Part shown: piece after piece, positions 44,181 to 53,262 of the stretch
Position numbering within the stretch: position 1 is the first letter of the stretch
How the letters are laid out: each line of letters opens with the position of its first letter
Assembly (NCBI RefSeq): GCF_001975825.1
Contig: NZ_MTKN01000026.1
Span: 20,753-84,752 of the forward strand
Length of the DNA: 64,000 nt
Direction: 5' to 3'
Origin: [Flexibacter] sp. ATCC 35208
Lineage (GTDB): Bacteria > Bacteroidota > Bacteroidia > Chitinophagales > Chitinophagaceae
Notes under the pieces: generated by a model
What the model was told of the DNA's origin: nothing
Databases searched by the model: none
Seen by the model: the letters and a program-made list of their open reading frames with translations, nothing else
Translations under genes and position numbers: made by a program

Positions 44181-46637
44181 CTAATTGTTTGTTTTTACTC
44201 TTTGTTGTTCTGATTCAGCACTACTATTATGGTTTCGTTTGGATCCACTAATTTCCTTGCCAAATCTATAATTGAAAGTCAGGCCAATGACACGGCTGTC
44301 AGAAAGATTGCGATCAGTCGCCGTGGCCTGTTGGAGATTCGTAATTTTCCCTTTAATGATCATGGAGTAGAAAATATCCTGCACACTCAGTTTAAGTGAC
44401 CCCTTGTCCTTCAGGATGTTTTTCATTACACCGGCATCCACCCGGTTCACCGGGTCCCTGATAAACTGGCCTACCCTGGTGGAAGACCGGTACATCGCAT
44501 ACACTTCTGCCGCCCATCCCTTATTGAACCGAAACTGGTTCATTAACCCAATACCCCACGAAAACCTGTTCTCATCTATATATTCGGAATTAATAGGTCC
44601 TTTATATCCAAAATTCAGGAATTCAAGATGCGCATTACACATGTACCATTTGGTAGGATTCAGGGAAGAGTTGAGCAGCAAACCATATACCGTATTCTCC
44701 CCAATATTTGCATTACGGGCAATAAACACGTTACCTGACTGTTCTATGGTCTGTGTAATCATATCCTTTGACTTATCATACACAAGCATCGCATTTATAT
44801 ACTGCCGGAAATGATAGGAGAATTCATAATGATTGAGGTATTGAGGCTTTAGATAAGGATTACCGGCTGAATAAGAATACTGGTCCATAAAATAGAGAAA
44901 AGGATTCAGATCCTGATAGGCCGGTCTGTTAATCCTGCGGCCATAACTTAATCCCAGCGTGTGGTTACCCGCGCTATCCAGCTTGTATGACAGGTAAGCA
45001 GTTGGGAACAGGCTGGTATAATCCCTTCTGAACGAAGAATCACTCTTTTCAACATTTCCAAGCTGATGCCCATTGGCAATAGTATTCTCCAGCCGAAGTC
45101 CGGCCTGAAAAGACCACCTTTTAAATTCTTTATTAAAGTTGAGATATCCTGCATTAATATTTTCATCGTACAAAAAACGGTTGGTATAATCATAATCTGG
45201 TGTAGTCACATTATTGACCCGGTTATAATATTCAGCTGCGTTATCAGTTTTCACATAACTGGACTTTACACCAGCATCAAACCGCCCTCCTGTTCCCACA
45301 GGACCCGAATAGTCTACCTTCCCGGAGTATACAGTAATATCAACCGGGAGCACGCCGATACGATCATAATTTCTTGCCAGCGTCTGGTCAGCTGCATACA
45401 CATAATTATTGGTCACCAGATTACCATCAGAATTATACCGGATATAGTCCAGGTCCACAGTGATCTCTTTTCCGGTGCTGTCAATCCTGTGCTGCAGGTT
45501 GAGGTTTACCCCACCATTCTTCCATTTATATTTTCCATTCAATGTACCCTGTGCAATAGAATCTAATGTATGATTGCCATCGTACACCCTGCTCGTTGTG
45601 TTTACTTCTTCTGATTTAGGCCGGTACAATCCTGTAAATATAACTCCCATAGTAGTTTTGGGAGAAAGGAAATAGTCCATACCCAATTTAAGATTGACCG
45701 CATCAGCAACGTTTTTATTACGCACTGCCATCTGTATCTCTGAACTGGGGGTGCCATCCGAATTCACATAGTAGCGGGCAACATCTGTATTTACAAAATT
45801 CCTGTCACCAGCATATCCAATGTTTGCAAACAGATTCACCTTATTATTGCGATAATTCAAATCCAGCGCATCATTGCTTCGCCAATAGTTTGCCTGGCTA
45901 TAATTAGCTGAAATACTTCCAAAAAAACCTTTTATCCTGTTCTTTTTAGTTCTGATATTGATCACACCCGTACCAGCAGCATCGTATTTGGCTGGCGGAT
46001 TTGTCATGAGTTCAATTTTATCCAGAGATGCACTGGGCATCGCTTTCAGGTAATTCGCCAGGTCCTGGCTGGATAAATAAGTAGGTCTGCCATCCAGTAA
46101 TACCAGTATACCTGATTTACCGTTCAATGAAATACTCCCATCACTACTTACACTCACGCCGGGCGATTTTGATAACACATCCAGCGCAGTAGTACCGGCA
46201 TTAGTTATCAACGCATCTACATTGAGAACCAGCCGGTCTATCTGCTGCTCCATATATGGTTTTCTGGCGGTCACAGATACGCCTTTTAATACTTTCGCAT
46301 CACTTTGCAGCAGCTGAATGGTCTGCAAAGAAATACTGCTGTGCAGGGAATCAATAGAGATAGGATCACTTGTAAATTTGTTGTAACCTACGGCTGTTAT
46401 AATTAAAAGATATTGTCCGGCTTTCAGATTTTTCAACTCAAACTGACCATCCGCATCACTAATACCAGTTTTCTGTAAGGCTGAATCTTTTGCACCTATC
46501 ACCATCAGCGACGCCCCGGGTATGGGACTGTTTTTATCATCATGGACAATGCCACTGATCTTGTTGTCAATGGGATCCTGTGCCAGAACTTTGTTACAAA
46601 ACAAGCTTATCGTTATGAGCAGATACAGTGCTTTCAT
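44181..46637 (-). CDS. Outer-membrane beta-barrel receptor with carboxypeptidase-regulatory-like domain
   Basis: The ATG at 46637 gives a signal peptide, MKALYLLITISLFCNKVLAQ, and an 818-residue product. A CarboxypepD_reg-like domain spans about 25-110 (ISGIVHDDKNSPIPGASLMV...YNKF). A TonB-plug-like domain follows (LDVLSKSPGVSVSSDGSISLNGKSGILVLLDGRPTYLS, NPPAKYDAAGTGVINIRTKK), then a large barrel of the OMP_b-brl_3 family to the C-terminus. These proteins resemble TonB-dependent receptors; the ligand is unknown. It closes the run of minus-strand genes inside the tRNA-bounded region. Confidence 0.88.
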   Translation of the reverse strand: MKALYLLITISLFCNKVLAQDPIDNKISGIVHDDKNSPIPGASLMVIGAKDSALQKTGISDADGQFELKNLKAGQYLLIITAVGYNKFTSDPISIDSLHSSISLQTIQLLQSDAKVLKGVSVTARKPYMEQQIDRLVLNVDALITNAGTTALDVLSKSPGVSVSSDGSISLNGKSGILVLLDGRPTYLSSQDLANYLKAMPSASLDKIELMTNPPAKYDAAGTGVINIRTKKNRIKGFFGSISANYSQANYWRSNDALDLNYRNNKVNLFANIGYAGDRNFVNTDVARYYVNSDGTPSSEIQMAVRNKNVADAVNLKLGMDYFLSPKTTMGVIFTGLYRPKSEEVNTTSRVYDGNHTLDSIAQGTLNGKYKWKNGGVNLNLQHRIDSTGKEITVDLDYIRYNSDGNLVTNNYVYAADQTLARNYDRIGVLPVDITVYSGKVDYSGPVGTGGRFDAGVKSSYVKTDNAAEYYNRVNNVTTPDYDYTNRFLYDENINAGYLNFNKEFKRWSFQAGLRLENTIANGHQLGNVEKSDSSFRRDYTSLFPTAYLSYKLDSAGNHTLGLSYGRRINRPAYQDLNPFLYFMDQYSYSAGNPYLKPQYLNHYEFSYHFRQYINAMLVYDKSKDMITQTIEQSGNVFIARNANIGENTVYGLLLNSSLNPTKWYMCNAHLEFLNFGYKGPINSEYIDENRFSWGIGLMNQFRFNKGWAAEVYAMYRSSTRVGQFIRDPVNRVDAGVMKNILKDKGSLKLSVQDIFYSMIIKGKITNLQQATATDRNLSDSRVIGLTFNYRFGKEISGSKRNHNSSAESEQQRVKTNN

Positions 46638-46754
46638 GTATATCCATTTATAGTTTGACAGACACAAAACAATCCCTCATTTGAGCTAAGCTCAAAAGTC
46701 AGTTTGCGGAGTCTGTTTTTAAAATGATGGTTTGTTGGAAGGTAGCCTGGGTTA

Positions 46755-48017
46755 CTATTTTGCGTTCTCTCCTGACGTATGATGTGGTTCCTGCATACGT
46801 CGCTGCAAATCAGCCGCTCTCATTTTCTGGTCCTGCAGAATTCTGTTCCGATCCTCTTCCGATATCGGTTGGCTCAACAGTTTTTCATCTCTGTCTGCTA
46901 AATCATTATCGCGAATTTTGAGGGCTTCATCTCTTAACAACAGCTCATGGTTCCGTTTTTCAGGATTTAATTGATCATCATCCATGGTTTGGGAAAGATT
47001 TGTATTTGTTGTCGATTGCGCGTGAATTTTCCGGATTGGGGCAAAACCCATTAATACCAGTATAAAAAGGGATAATACCAGCACAATTCTATCCATTGGC
47101 CGCATGCCCGTATTCTCTTTATGTACTATTCGTTTGACCCTGTTTAGTAAATGATTCTTTTCACCGGTGAATGCCACTACAGGACTCCCTTTGGTAATGT
47201 CAAGGTTGTATTCCTGAAAAGCCACCAATGCCTGCACATATTTCTTTTTGCTTTTTATGCCCGCTACTGCCAGGTCATCACAACAGTGTTCTCTTTCCTC
47301 TTTTATCAGCGATGATAACCATAACACAGCCGGATTAAAAAAGAACAGGATCTCTACGAAACTTTGCAACAGGTTTACCAGGTAATCTTTCCGCCTGATA
47401 TGGGCCAGTTCGTGCAATAAAATAGCAGCTGCCTGATCGGCGGGTAAATTAGCCAGCAGCCCCACCGGCATAATAATTACCGGCTTTAAAGCACCTATTA
47501 CCATGGGCACTTTCACCAATGCTGACTCCAATAGTAATATCGCTTTATGAATATGTAATTTCCTTGCCAGCCCTGCTACCTGCTCCTGCCACTCTTTTGC
47601 CGGAGATAGGGTATTATAATTTCTGATACGCTGAATACGCACTAAACCACCCAATATATTTACACATTTGGCACTAAAAATGATAAACCATATGCCTACA
47701 ATTACAGGTGCGTGCAGATTGCAATACGTCACAAACTGCCTGATAAAAGTTTGCTCTGATATAGGCGCCTGTAAAGTAGCTACAATCGTATTATTTAATT
47801 GTTCACCGAAGGTAAAAAGGGTCACCAACAGGAATAAAAACAAGATACCCACCATTAAATTATAGCGCAGCCTGGCATCCGCCTTTCCTGTAATAGCCAG
47901 CAATACACCAGCGATGATGGCAAAAATCCCCCCCTGCCACAAAGAATGGATGAACGTCCAGCAAAGCGCTTGTATTACATCATCTGCAAATAAACGTTGT
48001 ATAAAGAGGTAGTGCAT
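46755..48017 (-). CDS. M56-family (BlaR1-like) membrane metallopeptidase
   Basis: The 420-residue product has four N-terminal membrane helices. The cytoplasmic zinc site HELAH (AAAILLHELAHIRRKDY) and EEREHCCDDLAV supply the ligands of an M56 protease. After the last membrane helix (LVLSLFILVLMGF) there is only a short charged, helical tail of about 90 residues instead of a penicillin-binding sensor domain, so it is not a beta-lactam sensor as such. It follows the BlaI-type repressor gene by 21 bp and probably cleaves that repressor after a signal. Confidence 0.88.
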   Translation of the reverse strand: MHYLFIQRLFADDVIQALCWTFIHSLWQGGIFAIIAGVLLAITGKADARLRYNLMVGILFLFLLVTLFTFGEQLNNTIVATLQAPISEQTFIRQFVTYCNLHAPVIVGIWFIIFSAKCVNILGGLVRIQRIRNYNTLSPAKEWQEQVAGLARKLHIHKAILLLESALVKVPMVIGALKPVIIMPVGLLANLPADQAAAILLHELAHIRRKDYLVNLLQSFVEILFFFNPAVLWLSSLIKEEREHCCDDLAVAGIKSKKKYVQALVAFQEYNLDITKGSPVVAFTGEKNHLLNRVKRIVHKENTGMRPMDRIVLVLSLFILVLMGFAPIRKIHAQSTTNTNLSQTMDDDQLNPEKRNHELLLRDEALKIRDNDLADRDEKLLSQPISEEDRNRILQDQKMRAADLQRRMQEPHHTSGENAK

Positions 48018-48038
48018 ACAATAATAGTTATGAGGTAA

Positions 48039-48434
48039 TTATTCTTCTTCCTCCAGCTTGTCAATCAGATTCCGGATTTCTTCCAGTTCCTTTCTGGATG
48101 TTTTTTTGTTGGCCAGCAATTGCATCATTAATTTGCTGGCAGAGCCATTGAAAACATTCTCCACAAACCTGCCTAACAGATCCTTTTTGGTGGTATCTTC
48201 TGCTATCGCAGCTGAGTAAATATGCTTCATATTGGTCTCGTCTCTGTCTACCATCTTTTTCTCTGCCATAATCTGCATCAGCTTTAAGGTAGCAGAATAT
48301 TGCACAGTTCTCTTTTCCTCATTCAGCTTATCGTTTACAAAGCGAACAGTGGATGGACCGTACTTCCACAAAACCTGCAATATTTCCATTTCAGCATTCG
48401 TAGGATGAATATTCATAGTTTTTATTTTCTCCAA
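48039..48434 (-). CDS. BlaI/MecI-type repressor
   Basis: The product is 131 residues from 48434 or 125 from the ATG at 48416 (MNIHPTNAEMEILQVLW), which fits the promoter better. The winged helix (GPSTVRFVNDKLNEEKRTVQYSATLKLMQIMAEKKMV) and the C-terminal dimer and cleavage region (KDLLGRFVENVFNGSASKLMMQLLANKK) are typical of the family. It pairs with the M56 protease gene downstream. It probably represses its own operon and possibly the flanking receptor genes through the palindromes just upstream. Confidence 0.92.
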   Translation of the reverse strand: MEKIKTMNIHPTNAEMEILQVLWKYGPSTVRFVNDKLNEEKRTVQYSATLKLMQIMAEKKMVDRDETNMKHIYSAAIAEDTTKKDLLGRFVENVFNGSASKLMMQLLANKKTSRKELEEIRNLIDKLEEEE

Positions 48435-48435
48435 C

Positions 48436-48501
48436 TAAAGGTAGGAAAAGTTTCGTACGAACAATACTCTAGATATTGTTTTTTTGAAAAAAAACAATAT
48501 C
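48436..48501 (-). promoter_or_regulatory. BlaI-operon promoter with overlapping palindromes
   Basis: On the minus strand TTG (48462-48464), an 18-bp spacer and TACCTTTA (48436-48443) form a near-consensus promoter. ACAATA-N7-TATTGT (48461-48479) overlaps the -33 element. A second palindrome with 14-bp arms (48472-48485, 48488-48501) shares its half-site, so ACAATA occurs three times. This is a plausible BlaI operator cluster. Confidence 0.5.
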
Positions 48502-48540
48502 CAGCTCATTTTTAATAACTTACTTTATTTCAGTCCAAAT

Positions 48541-48741
48541 TTAGGGGATGATTATATATCTAATACCTCCATTTCTTTTTTGCCTGATTTGCGCTACGTA
48601 ATCTTCTGCAGCCATGGCCCTGTTCGGCAGAAATTCTTCCTGGAACCGTTTGGCCCCTGCCAGGTAGTTACAATGCATGTGATACTGCATTCCTGATACT
48701 CTTCCCGAAAAAATCATACGAATGCGCGTGTCCTCCTGCAT
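48541..48741 (-). CDS. Possible small protein (66 aa), unknown
   Basis: A 66-codon frame between a receptor gene and the BlaI gene encodes a basic, Met-rich sequence (CNYLAGAKRFQEEFLPNRAM, then AAEDYVAQIRQKRNGGIRY). It has no signal or known family. The position on the same strand, 40 bp after the receptor stop, makes a real gene possible. Confidence 0.25.
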   Translation of the reverse strand: MQEDTRIRMIFSGRVSGMQYHMHCNYLAGAKRFQEEFLPNRAMAAEDYVAQIRQKRNGGIRYIIIP

Positions 48742-48781
48742 AATGCAGTAAAAATATCTGTGGTTGCTTCATGCCCATTTG

Positions 48782-51154
48782 CTATTTTGTTCTGTCTTTT
48801 TCTTCCTCGTTACCAAATGCTCTTTTGTTAACCCTGATTTTGTCATTACCAAAGTTATAAGACAGGGAAATCCTGAAGAACCGGCTGCTGACATTCTCAT
48901 TATACACTTGTTTTACACCATTTACTATGGATGTATAATCCCTGAGAAATGCTGAGTTAAAGATATCATTCATCAACAGCGTCAGATTCAGTTTTTTATC
49001 CATGAATGACTGTCCGATAGATAAATCCAGTTTTGAACGGTAGCCGATCTCATAAAGTCCCTTCTTAAAGGGCGAACTATAGGAATAATCCAGTTGCAGT
49101 TTCGTATTATCTCCTATTGAAAAGGTATTGTTGGTGGCAGTGTATATCTGCCATCCGTTTTGAGGTGTCGCGTCGATCCTGCCATCAAACCGGCTATTGG
49201 ACCCCAGGGCAAACACGGTATTCCTGCTTTGCCACCACGACGTGATATCTTCTGTATAGATCTCTCCTATCCCGTAAAAATGTTCTTTGTAATAATTTTC
49301 CCGGGTGATGATCTGGGCATGGGTCGCTTCGTCGCTTTTAAACACCACACCAAAACCGTTCGTGATGATATTCAGGAAAATATTCGTCCTGAACTTGTCT
49401 TTCAAACTGTAGGTAAAATCCAGTTTATCTGTGAAAGATGGCTGCAGGAATGGATTACCCTCTGAATAGCTGGTATTGGTAATATAGATCCTGAAAGGGT
49501 TCAGGCTGTAGAAATCAGGACGGGTGATCCTTCTGCCATAATTAAAAATGAAATTATTGTCTTTATTGGCTTTATAACCAAGATAAAATGTCGGGAACAA
49601 CTTGGTATAGTTGTTTTTATTGGTCTGGTCTAAATTATGAGAATAACCTTCTGTACGGGTATTTTCCACCCTTAGTCCCAGTCTGAGACTCCATTTTTCC
49701 CCGAAGTTTTTCGACCCGCTCACGTAATATGCCTGGTTCCGCTCCTTGTAATCGTAAAGGTTGGATTGATTTGGATCCAGTACCGGCTGTCCGGATGCCA
49801 TATCATAATATTCCACGCCACTGTTAGTGTTAATCACACTGTATTTTGCACCATAAGAGAAATTAGCAAAGTGAGTAGGATGTTCCATATCCAATTTTAC
49901 GCTGATATTGTCCAGCACCTGGTTGGAGGTATTCCGGGCATCCACATTCAGGCTCTTGTATACGAACGCCGAAGTATAGTTTTCACCGCGGAAATAATTG
50001 TTTACATCATCATCATACCGAAAATAATCAACATCAAAAGACAGTTTCCTACCCAGCGTATCCAGACTTGCAATAAAGTGCCCGTTTGCGCTGTGAGACA
50101 CTTTCCTTTCTTTGATATCGCCATGGGTCAGGATGAAGGAATCCACGTCATTGTTAGTATAGAGGGTGACCAGGTTTTTGTACGAGCGGTCCGGCTGACC
50201 CACGCTCCCCTGATATTGTATACCAGCGCTTACTTTATCAGAGAAATCATAGTCTACGGTAGCTCTCCCGGATATTTCATCCATTTTGCCTTTTTCATCG
50301 CCTTCCAGCTTTTGTACTCCTTTATCGAAATACATATCAAGGCTGGATTTATGTTGCCGGCTCCCCGATACGCCGCTGGCGCTAGCCGTAAGCCTAAGTT
50401 TATTTTTACTGTAAAAGAAATTGTCCCTGACTGTGAGGTACCCATATTTATTCCTGTCGTAACTTACAGTAGTAGCATTTTGCCAGGCATTGATCTTTGC
50501 TTTTTTCAACACGATATTGATCAACCCTTCCCCTGCCGCATCATATTTTGCAGGAGGGTTTGTGATAACTTCAATACTTTTGATATCACTCGCTGAAATG
50601 GAGTTCAGGTAAACAGTCAGTGCGCTGCCGGTCAGTTCCAGCATTCGTCCGTCTATCATCACTCTCGCAGTACCTTTCCCCAAAATATTGATCGCATTAT
50701 TTTGCAATACAACCCCCGGAGTGACATTGATGGTATTCAGTGCATTGCCGCCTTTCACAGCCAGATTATCTTCCACATTAAATACAAAGCGATCCGCCTG
50801 GTACTCCACCAGTGGCTTCTTCGATTTCACTACTACTTCGGTAAGTTCTTTCACATTTTTCTCCAGCAGAATAGTGCCTAACGCGATATTGCCTTGAAAG
50901 TCCATTACTTTTACCCAATCCTTATAGCCCACATAACGAATATTTAGCTGGTACCGCCCATCAGGAATATTCATGGAAAACTTTCCGGTCTCGTCTGTCG
51001 TTACGCCGGTGATCAGCTTATTTAAGGTATCAGTTAAAATAACATTGGCAAAAGGAACTACGCCTTCGTTATTGCTGACAGTACCAATGAGGGTTGACTG
51101 GGAATGTACAAAACAGGGGAAAATAATGGCTAACAGGAGGATAGTACGATTCAT
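48782..51154 (-). CDS. Outer-membrane beta-barrel receptor with carboxypeptidase-regulatory-like domain
   Basis: The 790-residue product has a signal peptide (MNRTILLLAIIFPCFVHSQ) and an N-terminal CarboxypepD_reg-like domain (LIGTVSNNEGVVPFANVILTDTLNK...YVGYKDWV). The plug region contains VEYQADRFVFNVEDNLAVKGGNALNTINVTPGV and ITNPPAKYDAAGEGLINIVLKK. An OMP_b-brl_3-type barrel follows. It is similar in plan to the receptor at 44181 but diverged. It probably takes up or senses an unknown ligand with TonB. Confidence 0.88.
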   Translation of the reverse strand: MNRTILLLAIIFPCFVHSQSTLIGTVSNNEGVVPFANVILTDTLNKLITGVTTDETGKFSMNIPDGRYQLNIRYVGYKDWVKVMDFQGNIALGTILLEKNVKELTEVVVKSKKPLVEYQADRFVFNVEDNLAVKGGNALNTINVTPGVVLQNNAINILGKGTARVMIDGRMLELTGSALTVYLNSISASDIKSIEVITNPPAKYDAAGEGLINIVLKKAKINAWQNATTVSYDRNKYGYLTVRDNFFYSKNKLRLTASASGVSGSRQHKSSLDMYFDKGVQKLEGDEKGKMDEISGRATVDYDFSDKVSAGIQYQGSVGQPDRSYKNLVTLYTNNDVDSFILTHGDIKERKVSHSANGHFIASLDTLGRKLSFDVDYFRYDDDVNNYFRGENYTSAFVYKSLNVDARNTSNQVLDNISVKLDMEHPTHFANFSYGAKYSVINTNSGVEYYDMASGQPVLDPNQSNLYDYKERNQAYYVSGSKNFGEKWSLRLGLRVENTRTEGYSHNLDQTNKNNYTKLFPTFYLGYKANKDNNFIFNYGRRITRPDFYSLNPFRIYITNTSYSEGNPFLQPSFTDKLDFTYSLKDKFRTNIFLNIITNGFGVVFKSDEATHAQIITRENYYKEHFYGIGEIYTEDITSWWQSRNTVFALGSNSRFDGRIDATPQNGWQIYTATNNTFSIGDNTKLQLDYSYSSPFKKGLYEIGYRSKLDLSIGQSFMDKKLNLTLLMNDIFNSAFLRDYTSIVNGVKQVYNENVSSRFFRISLSYNFGNDKIRVNKRAFGNEEEKDRTK

Positions 51155-51635
51155 TCTTATCTATTTCCGTTTAAAATAATGGAATATTATCAAAAAAACT
51201 ACTCAACTTTCTTAACAGTTATATTCTTGTTAGCTCGTGAATTATATCATTCAGTGCGGAAATATGGATACCTCATCTAATATGATTTTTGCGCATTTAA
51301 AGAGGATTATAATAATTGTTAATTTCAAAATGGATTGTAGTTACGTTTCATAATTCCTGTTAAATACATGCAAAGAAACAGGTCTTTCATTTTTGGTTTC
51401 AACCTACTCCCAGGGTTTCAATTTTCAACCTGCCTCCTCCGTTTTTCATTTGATCCTTTTTGGGTACTCAATTACTCTAAGATTTCAATTTGATTTATTT
51501 TCCCATTCAGGCTAACTAAATATGCTTAAAACAAGATCTCCCTGGTTTTCGACTTGATCGATTGTTTCAATGTAACCATGTATTTTACCATTCAGATTAG
51601 AATGGATTGGAGCAACATCGTTTGGTATAAACAGA
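51155..51635. other. AT-rich intergenic region, no gene seen
   Basis: About 480 bp between the receptor start and the tRNA-Lys terminator. It contains loosely repeated TTTCAATTT-like words but no reading frame with family features and no clear promoter apart from what the receptor gene must use. Confidence 0.5.
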
Positions 51636-51670
51636 AAAGCCGCTTAAATCAAAAGATTTTAAGCGGCTTT
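51636..51670 (-). terminator. Terminator of tRNA-Lys
   Basis: Arms 51636-51650 and 51655-51670 (core AAAGCCGCTTAAA / TTTAAGCGGCTTT) form a hairpin just beyond the tRNA 3' end. T residues follow on the minus strand. Confidence 0.8.
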
Positions 51671-51683
51671 AACTTTCTTGCTG

Positions 51684-51756
51684 TGATCCCGTTGGGACTC
51701 GAACCCAAGACCCATACATTAAAAGTGTATTGCTCTACCAACTGAGCTACGGAATC
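51684..51756 (-). tRNA. tRNA-Lys (UUU anticodon)
   Basis: The 73-nt gene folds into a standard cloverleaf. The acceptor stem is GATTCCG/CGGGATC with discriminator A. The D arm contains AGCTCAGTTGGTAGAGC, the anticodon loop is CTTTTAA (anticodon TTT), and the T arm is TTGGG-TTCGAGT-CCCAA. CCA is not encoded. A promoter with exact 19-bp spacing lies upstream at 51784-51814. Its 3' half is duplicated at 44131-44170. Confidence 0.97.
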
Positions 51757-51783
51757 TGATCCCATTTTCTCTCAAACGGAGCG

Positions 51784-51814
51784 CGAAGATAGGGAAATAT
51801 TTATTTATGCCAAA
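51784..51814 (-). promoter_or_regulatory. Promoter of tRNA-Lys
   Basis: On the minus strand TTTG (51811-51814), a 19-bp spacer and TATCTTCG (51784-51791) match the consensus with one change in the -7 element. Transcription would start about 20 bp before the tRNA 5' end. Confidence 0.7.
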
Positions 51815-51855
51815 TATTTTTTATTCTTTTATTAACTTTTTAAGTTAGGGAATGA

Positions 51856-51984
51856 ATAACTGGAAAGCCGCAACCTTTTTTGATCGGGCATTCGATGGGT
51901 GGCATGACGGCAGCGGTGGTGGCCAGCCGTAAACCGGATTTAATAAAAAGGGTGGTGCTGGCAGATCCTCCTTTATCAGTTTAA
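51856..51984 (+). pseudogene. Fragment of an alpha/beta hydrolase gene
   Basis: The frame reads KPQPFLIGHSMGGMTAAVVA, then ASRKPDLIKRVVLADPPLSV and a stop, which is the nucleophile elbow (GHSMGG) and following strand of an alpha/beta hydrolase. Both ends of the gene are missing. A possible shifted continuation (DSDVADQHRKV) lies just after. It is a gene remnant beside the tRNA. Confidence 0.6.
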
Positions 51985-52094
51985 AAGTACAGCAGGATGT
52001 GAGGGATAGTGATGTAGCCGATCAGCATAGAAAAGTGTAACAGCTCCCATTGGAAGCCGGCACCAGGCTGGCGAAAAGCATTGAATACAATACG

Positions 52095-53183
52095 TTAAAT
52101 ACTGATTGAGCGATTTCGCGCCACTATATCCCATTTGCCAATGACCTGCTGATCTTCCACAACATATGCCTGCTGATATAATGCTACTGTAGGGCAGATA
52201 TGTTCTGGCACCCCATACCAAACATCCCCAACCTGGTGCCCTGCCGTATTTTGTATTCTTACTACCAGATGTTCTTCACTCTGAGATATAGCTTCTGCTT
52301 CTGGCATATTCAAAAAATGTACCCGTGGAAATGGATTTTCAGCTGCAATCGCCTTATGTCCAAGATCCAGGCAAATCAGCTGATCATTTATTACAGAGAT
52401 AATGCGGGTGATTACCAAGGCTGCATAATCGAATGGTTCATCGGGTAAGATATGCCTGTACTTCCAATCCCAGAAAATAAAGGTACCCGGGCTACATTCT
52501 ACCCCTTTCCGCGTAGCATGTACAGGAAAAGATGGAGACCCTCCTGCTACTATTTTCACAGGCTCCTCTAAATTTGCTAACAGGCAGGTTGTTTTCTCAA
52601 ATGCAGCATCCACAAACTCCCTCCGTTTAGCAAGGTCTGTTTCCCTGATATGACCATCATATACATGTATACCCTGCACCCTTATCCCAGGTAATGACAA
52701 AAGTACTTTGAATAATTCATATGCCTGCTCAGGCTGTATACCGGTTCTATTCATCCCTACATTCAAATCAATCAGCACATCTAATGTTCGCCGTCCTCTC
52801 ATCGCCAAGGCAGATAGCTGTTCTGCAGTCAGTATGTTATCGACAATACAGGAAAAGAGTGTTGCAGGATATGCATCACACAGCGCCAGCAAACGTTCCT
52901 GTTTAGGTCCCACCGGCTGGTGTGCCAACAATACATCCGGCGCGCCAACCATAGCCAGCATCTCTGCCTCTGCAATGGTCGCACACTTGAATTTCCTGAT
53001 ACCAGCATCCAGTAACATTCGGCTAACCTCCTTCATTTTATTCGTCTTGACATGTGGACGCAATTTTGATAGGTCATCGACCATACCAGTCAGCGCTTTT
53101 ATATTGGCTGCCACCCTCTCCCTGTATATCACTAAACCGGGTGAATCCACACTTCCAATATTGTCAATTGCATACCAGCACAT
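52095..53183 (-). CDS. D-threonine aldolase / D-serine dehydratase-like PLP enzyme
   Basis: The 362-residue product has a fold-type III PLP barrel (alanine racemase N-terminal-like) with Lys46 in LRPHVKTNK as the PLP lysine, and VLIDLNVGMNRTGI and GIHVYDGHI lining the barrel. The C-terminal beta domain has HICPTVALY, where His328 and Cys330 are the zinc ligands typical of the D-TA/DSD group. The reaction is cleavage or dehydration of a D-beta-hydroxy amino acid such as D-threonine or D-serine. It is separated from the NRPS-linked operon by a terminator, so a link to that pathway is possible but not shown. Confidence 0.9.
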   Translation of the reverse strand: MCWYAIDNIGSVDSPGLVIYRERVAANIKALTGMVDDLSKLRPHVKTNKMKEVSRMLLDAGIRKFKCATIAEAEMLAMVGAPDVLLAHQPVGPKQERLLALCDAYPATLFSCIVDNILTAEQLSALAMRGRRTLDVLIDLNVGMNRTGIQPEQAYELFKVLLSLPGIRVQGIHVYDGHIRETDLAKRREFVDAAFEKTTCLLANLEEPVKIVAGGSPSFPVHATRKGVECSPGTFIFWDWKYRHILPDEPFDYAALVITRIISVINDQLICLDLGHKAIAAENPFPRVHFLNMPEAEAISQSEEHLVVRIQNTAGHQVGDVWYGVPEHICPTVALYQQAYVVEDQQVIGKWDIVARNRSISI

Positions 53184-53210
53184 AGTTTACCATTATATTT
53201 TTAAATAAAG

Positions 53211-53243
53211 GGCCCGTTGTATAGATTTGAAATACAACGGGCC
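53211..53243 (-). terminator. Terminator of the NRPS-linked operon
   Basis: GGCCCGTTGTAT (53211-53222) and ATACAACGGGCC (53232-53243) form a 12-bp stem 20 bp beyond the receptor stop. A T-rich tail follows on the minus strand. Confidence 0.8.
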
Positions 53244-53262
53244 TGTTTTCATCAACATTATT

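Noticed and set aside
49766..50596. A 276-codon plus-strand frame opposite the receptor at 48782
   Set aside because: It is an antisense shadow with no recognisable motif; the receptor frame on the other strand is complete.
51397..51500. TTTCAATTT-like repeated words in the AT-rich gap before tRNA-Lys
   Set aside because: The words are short and irregularly spaced and do not form a CRISPR array or a defined repeat.
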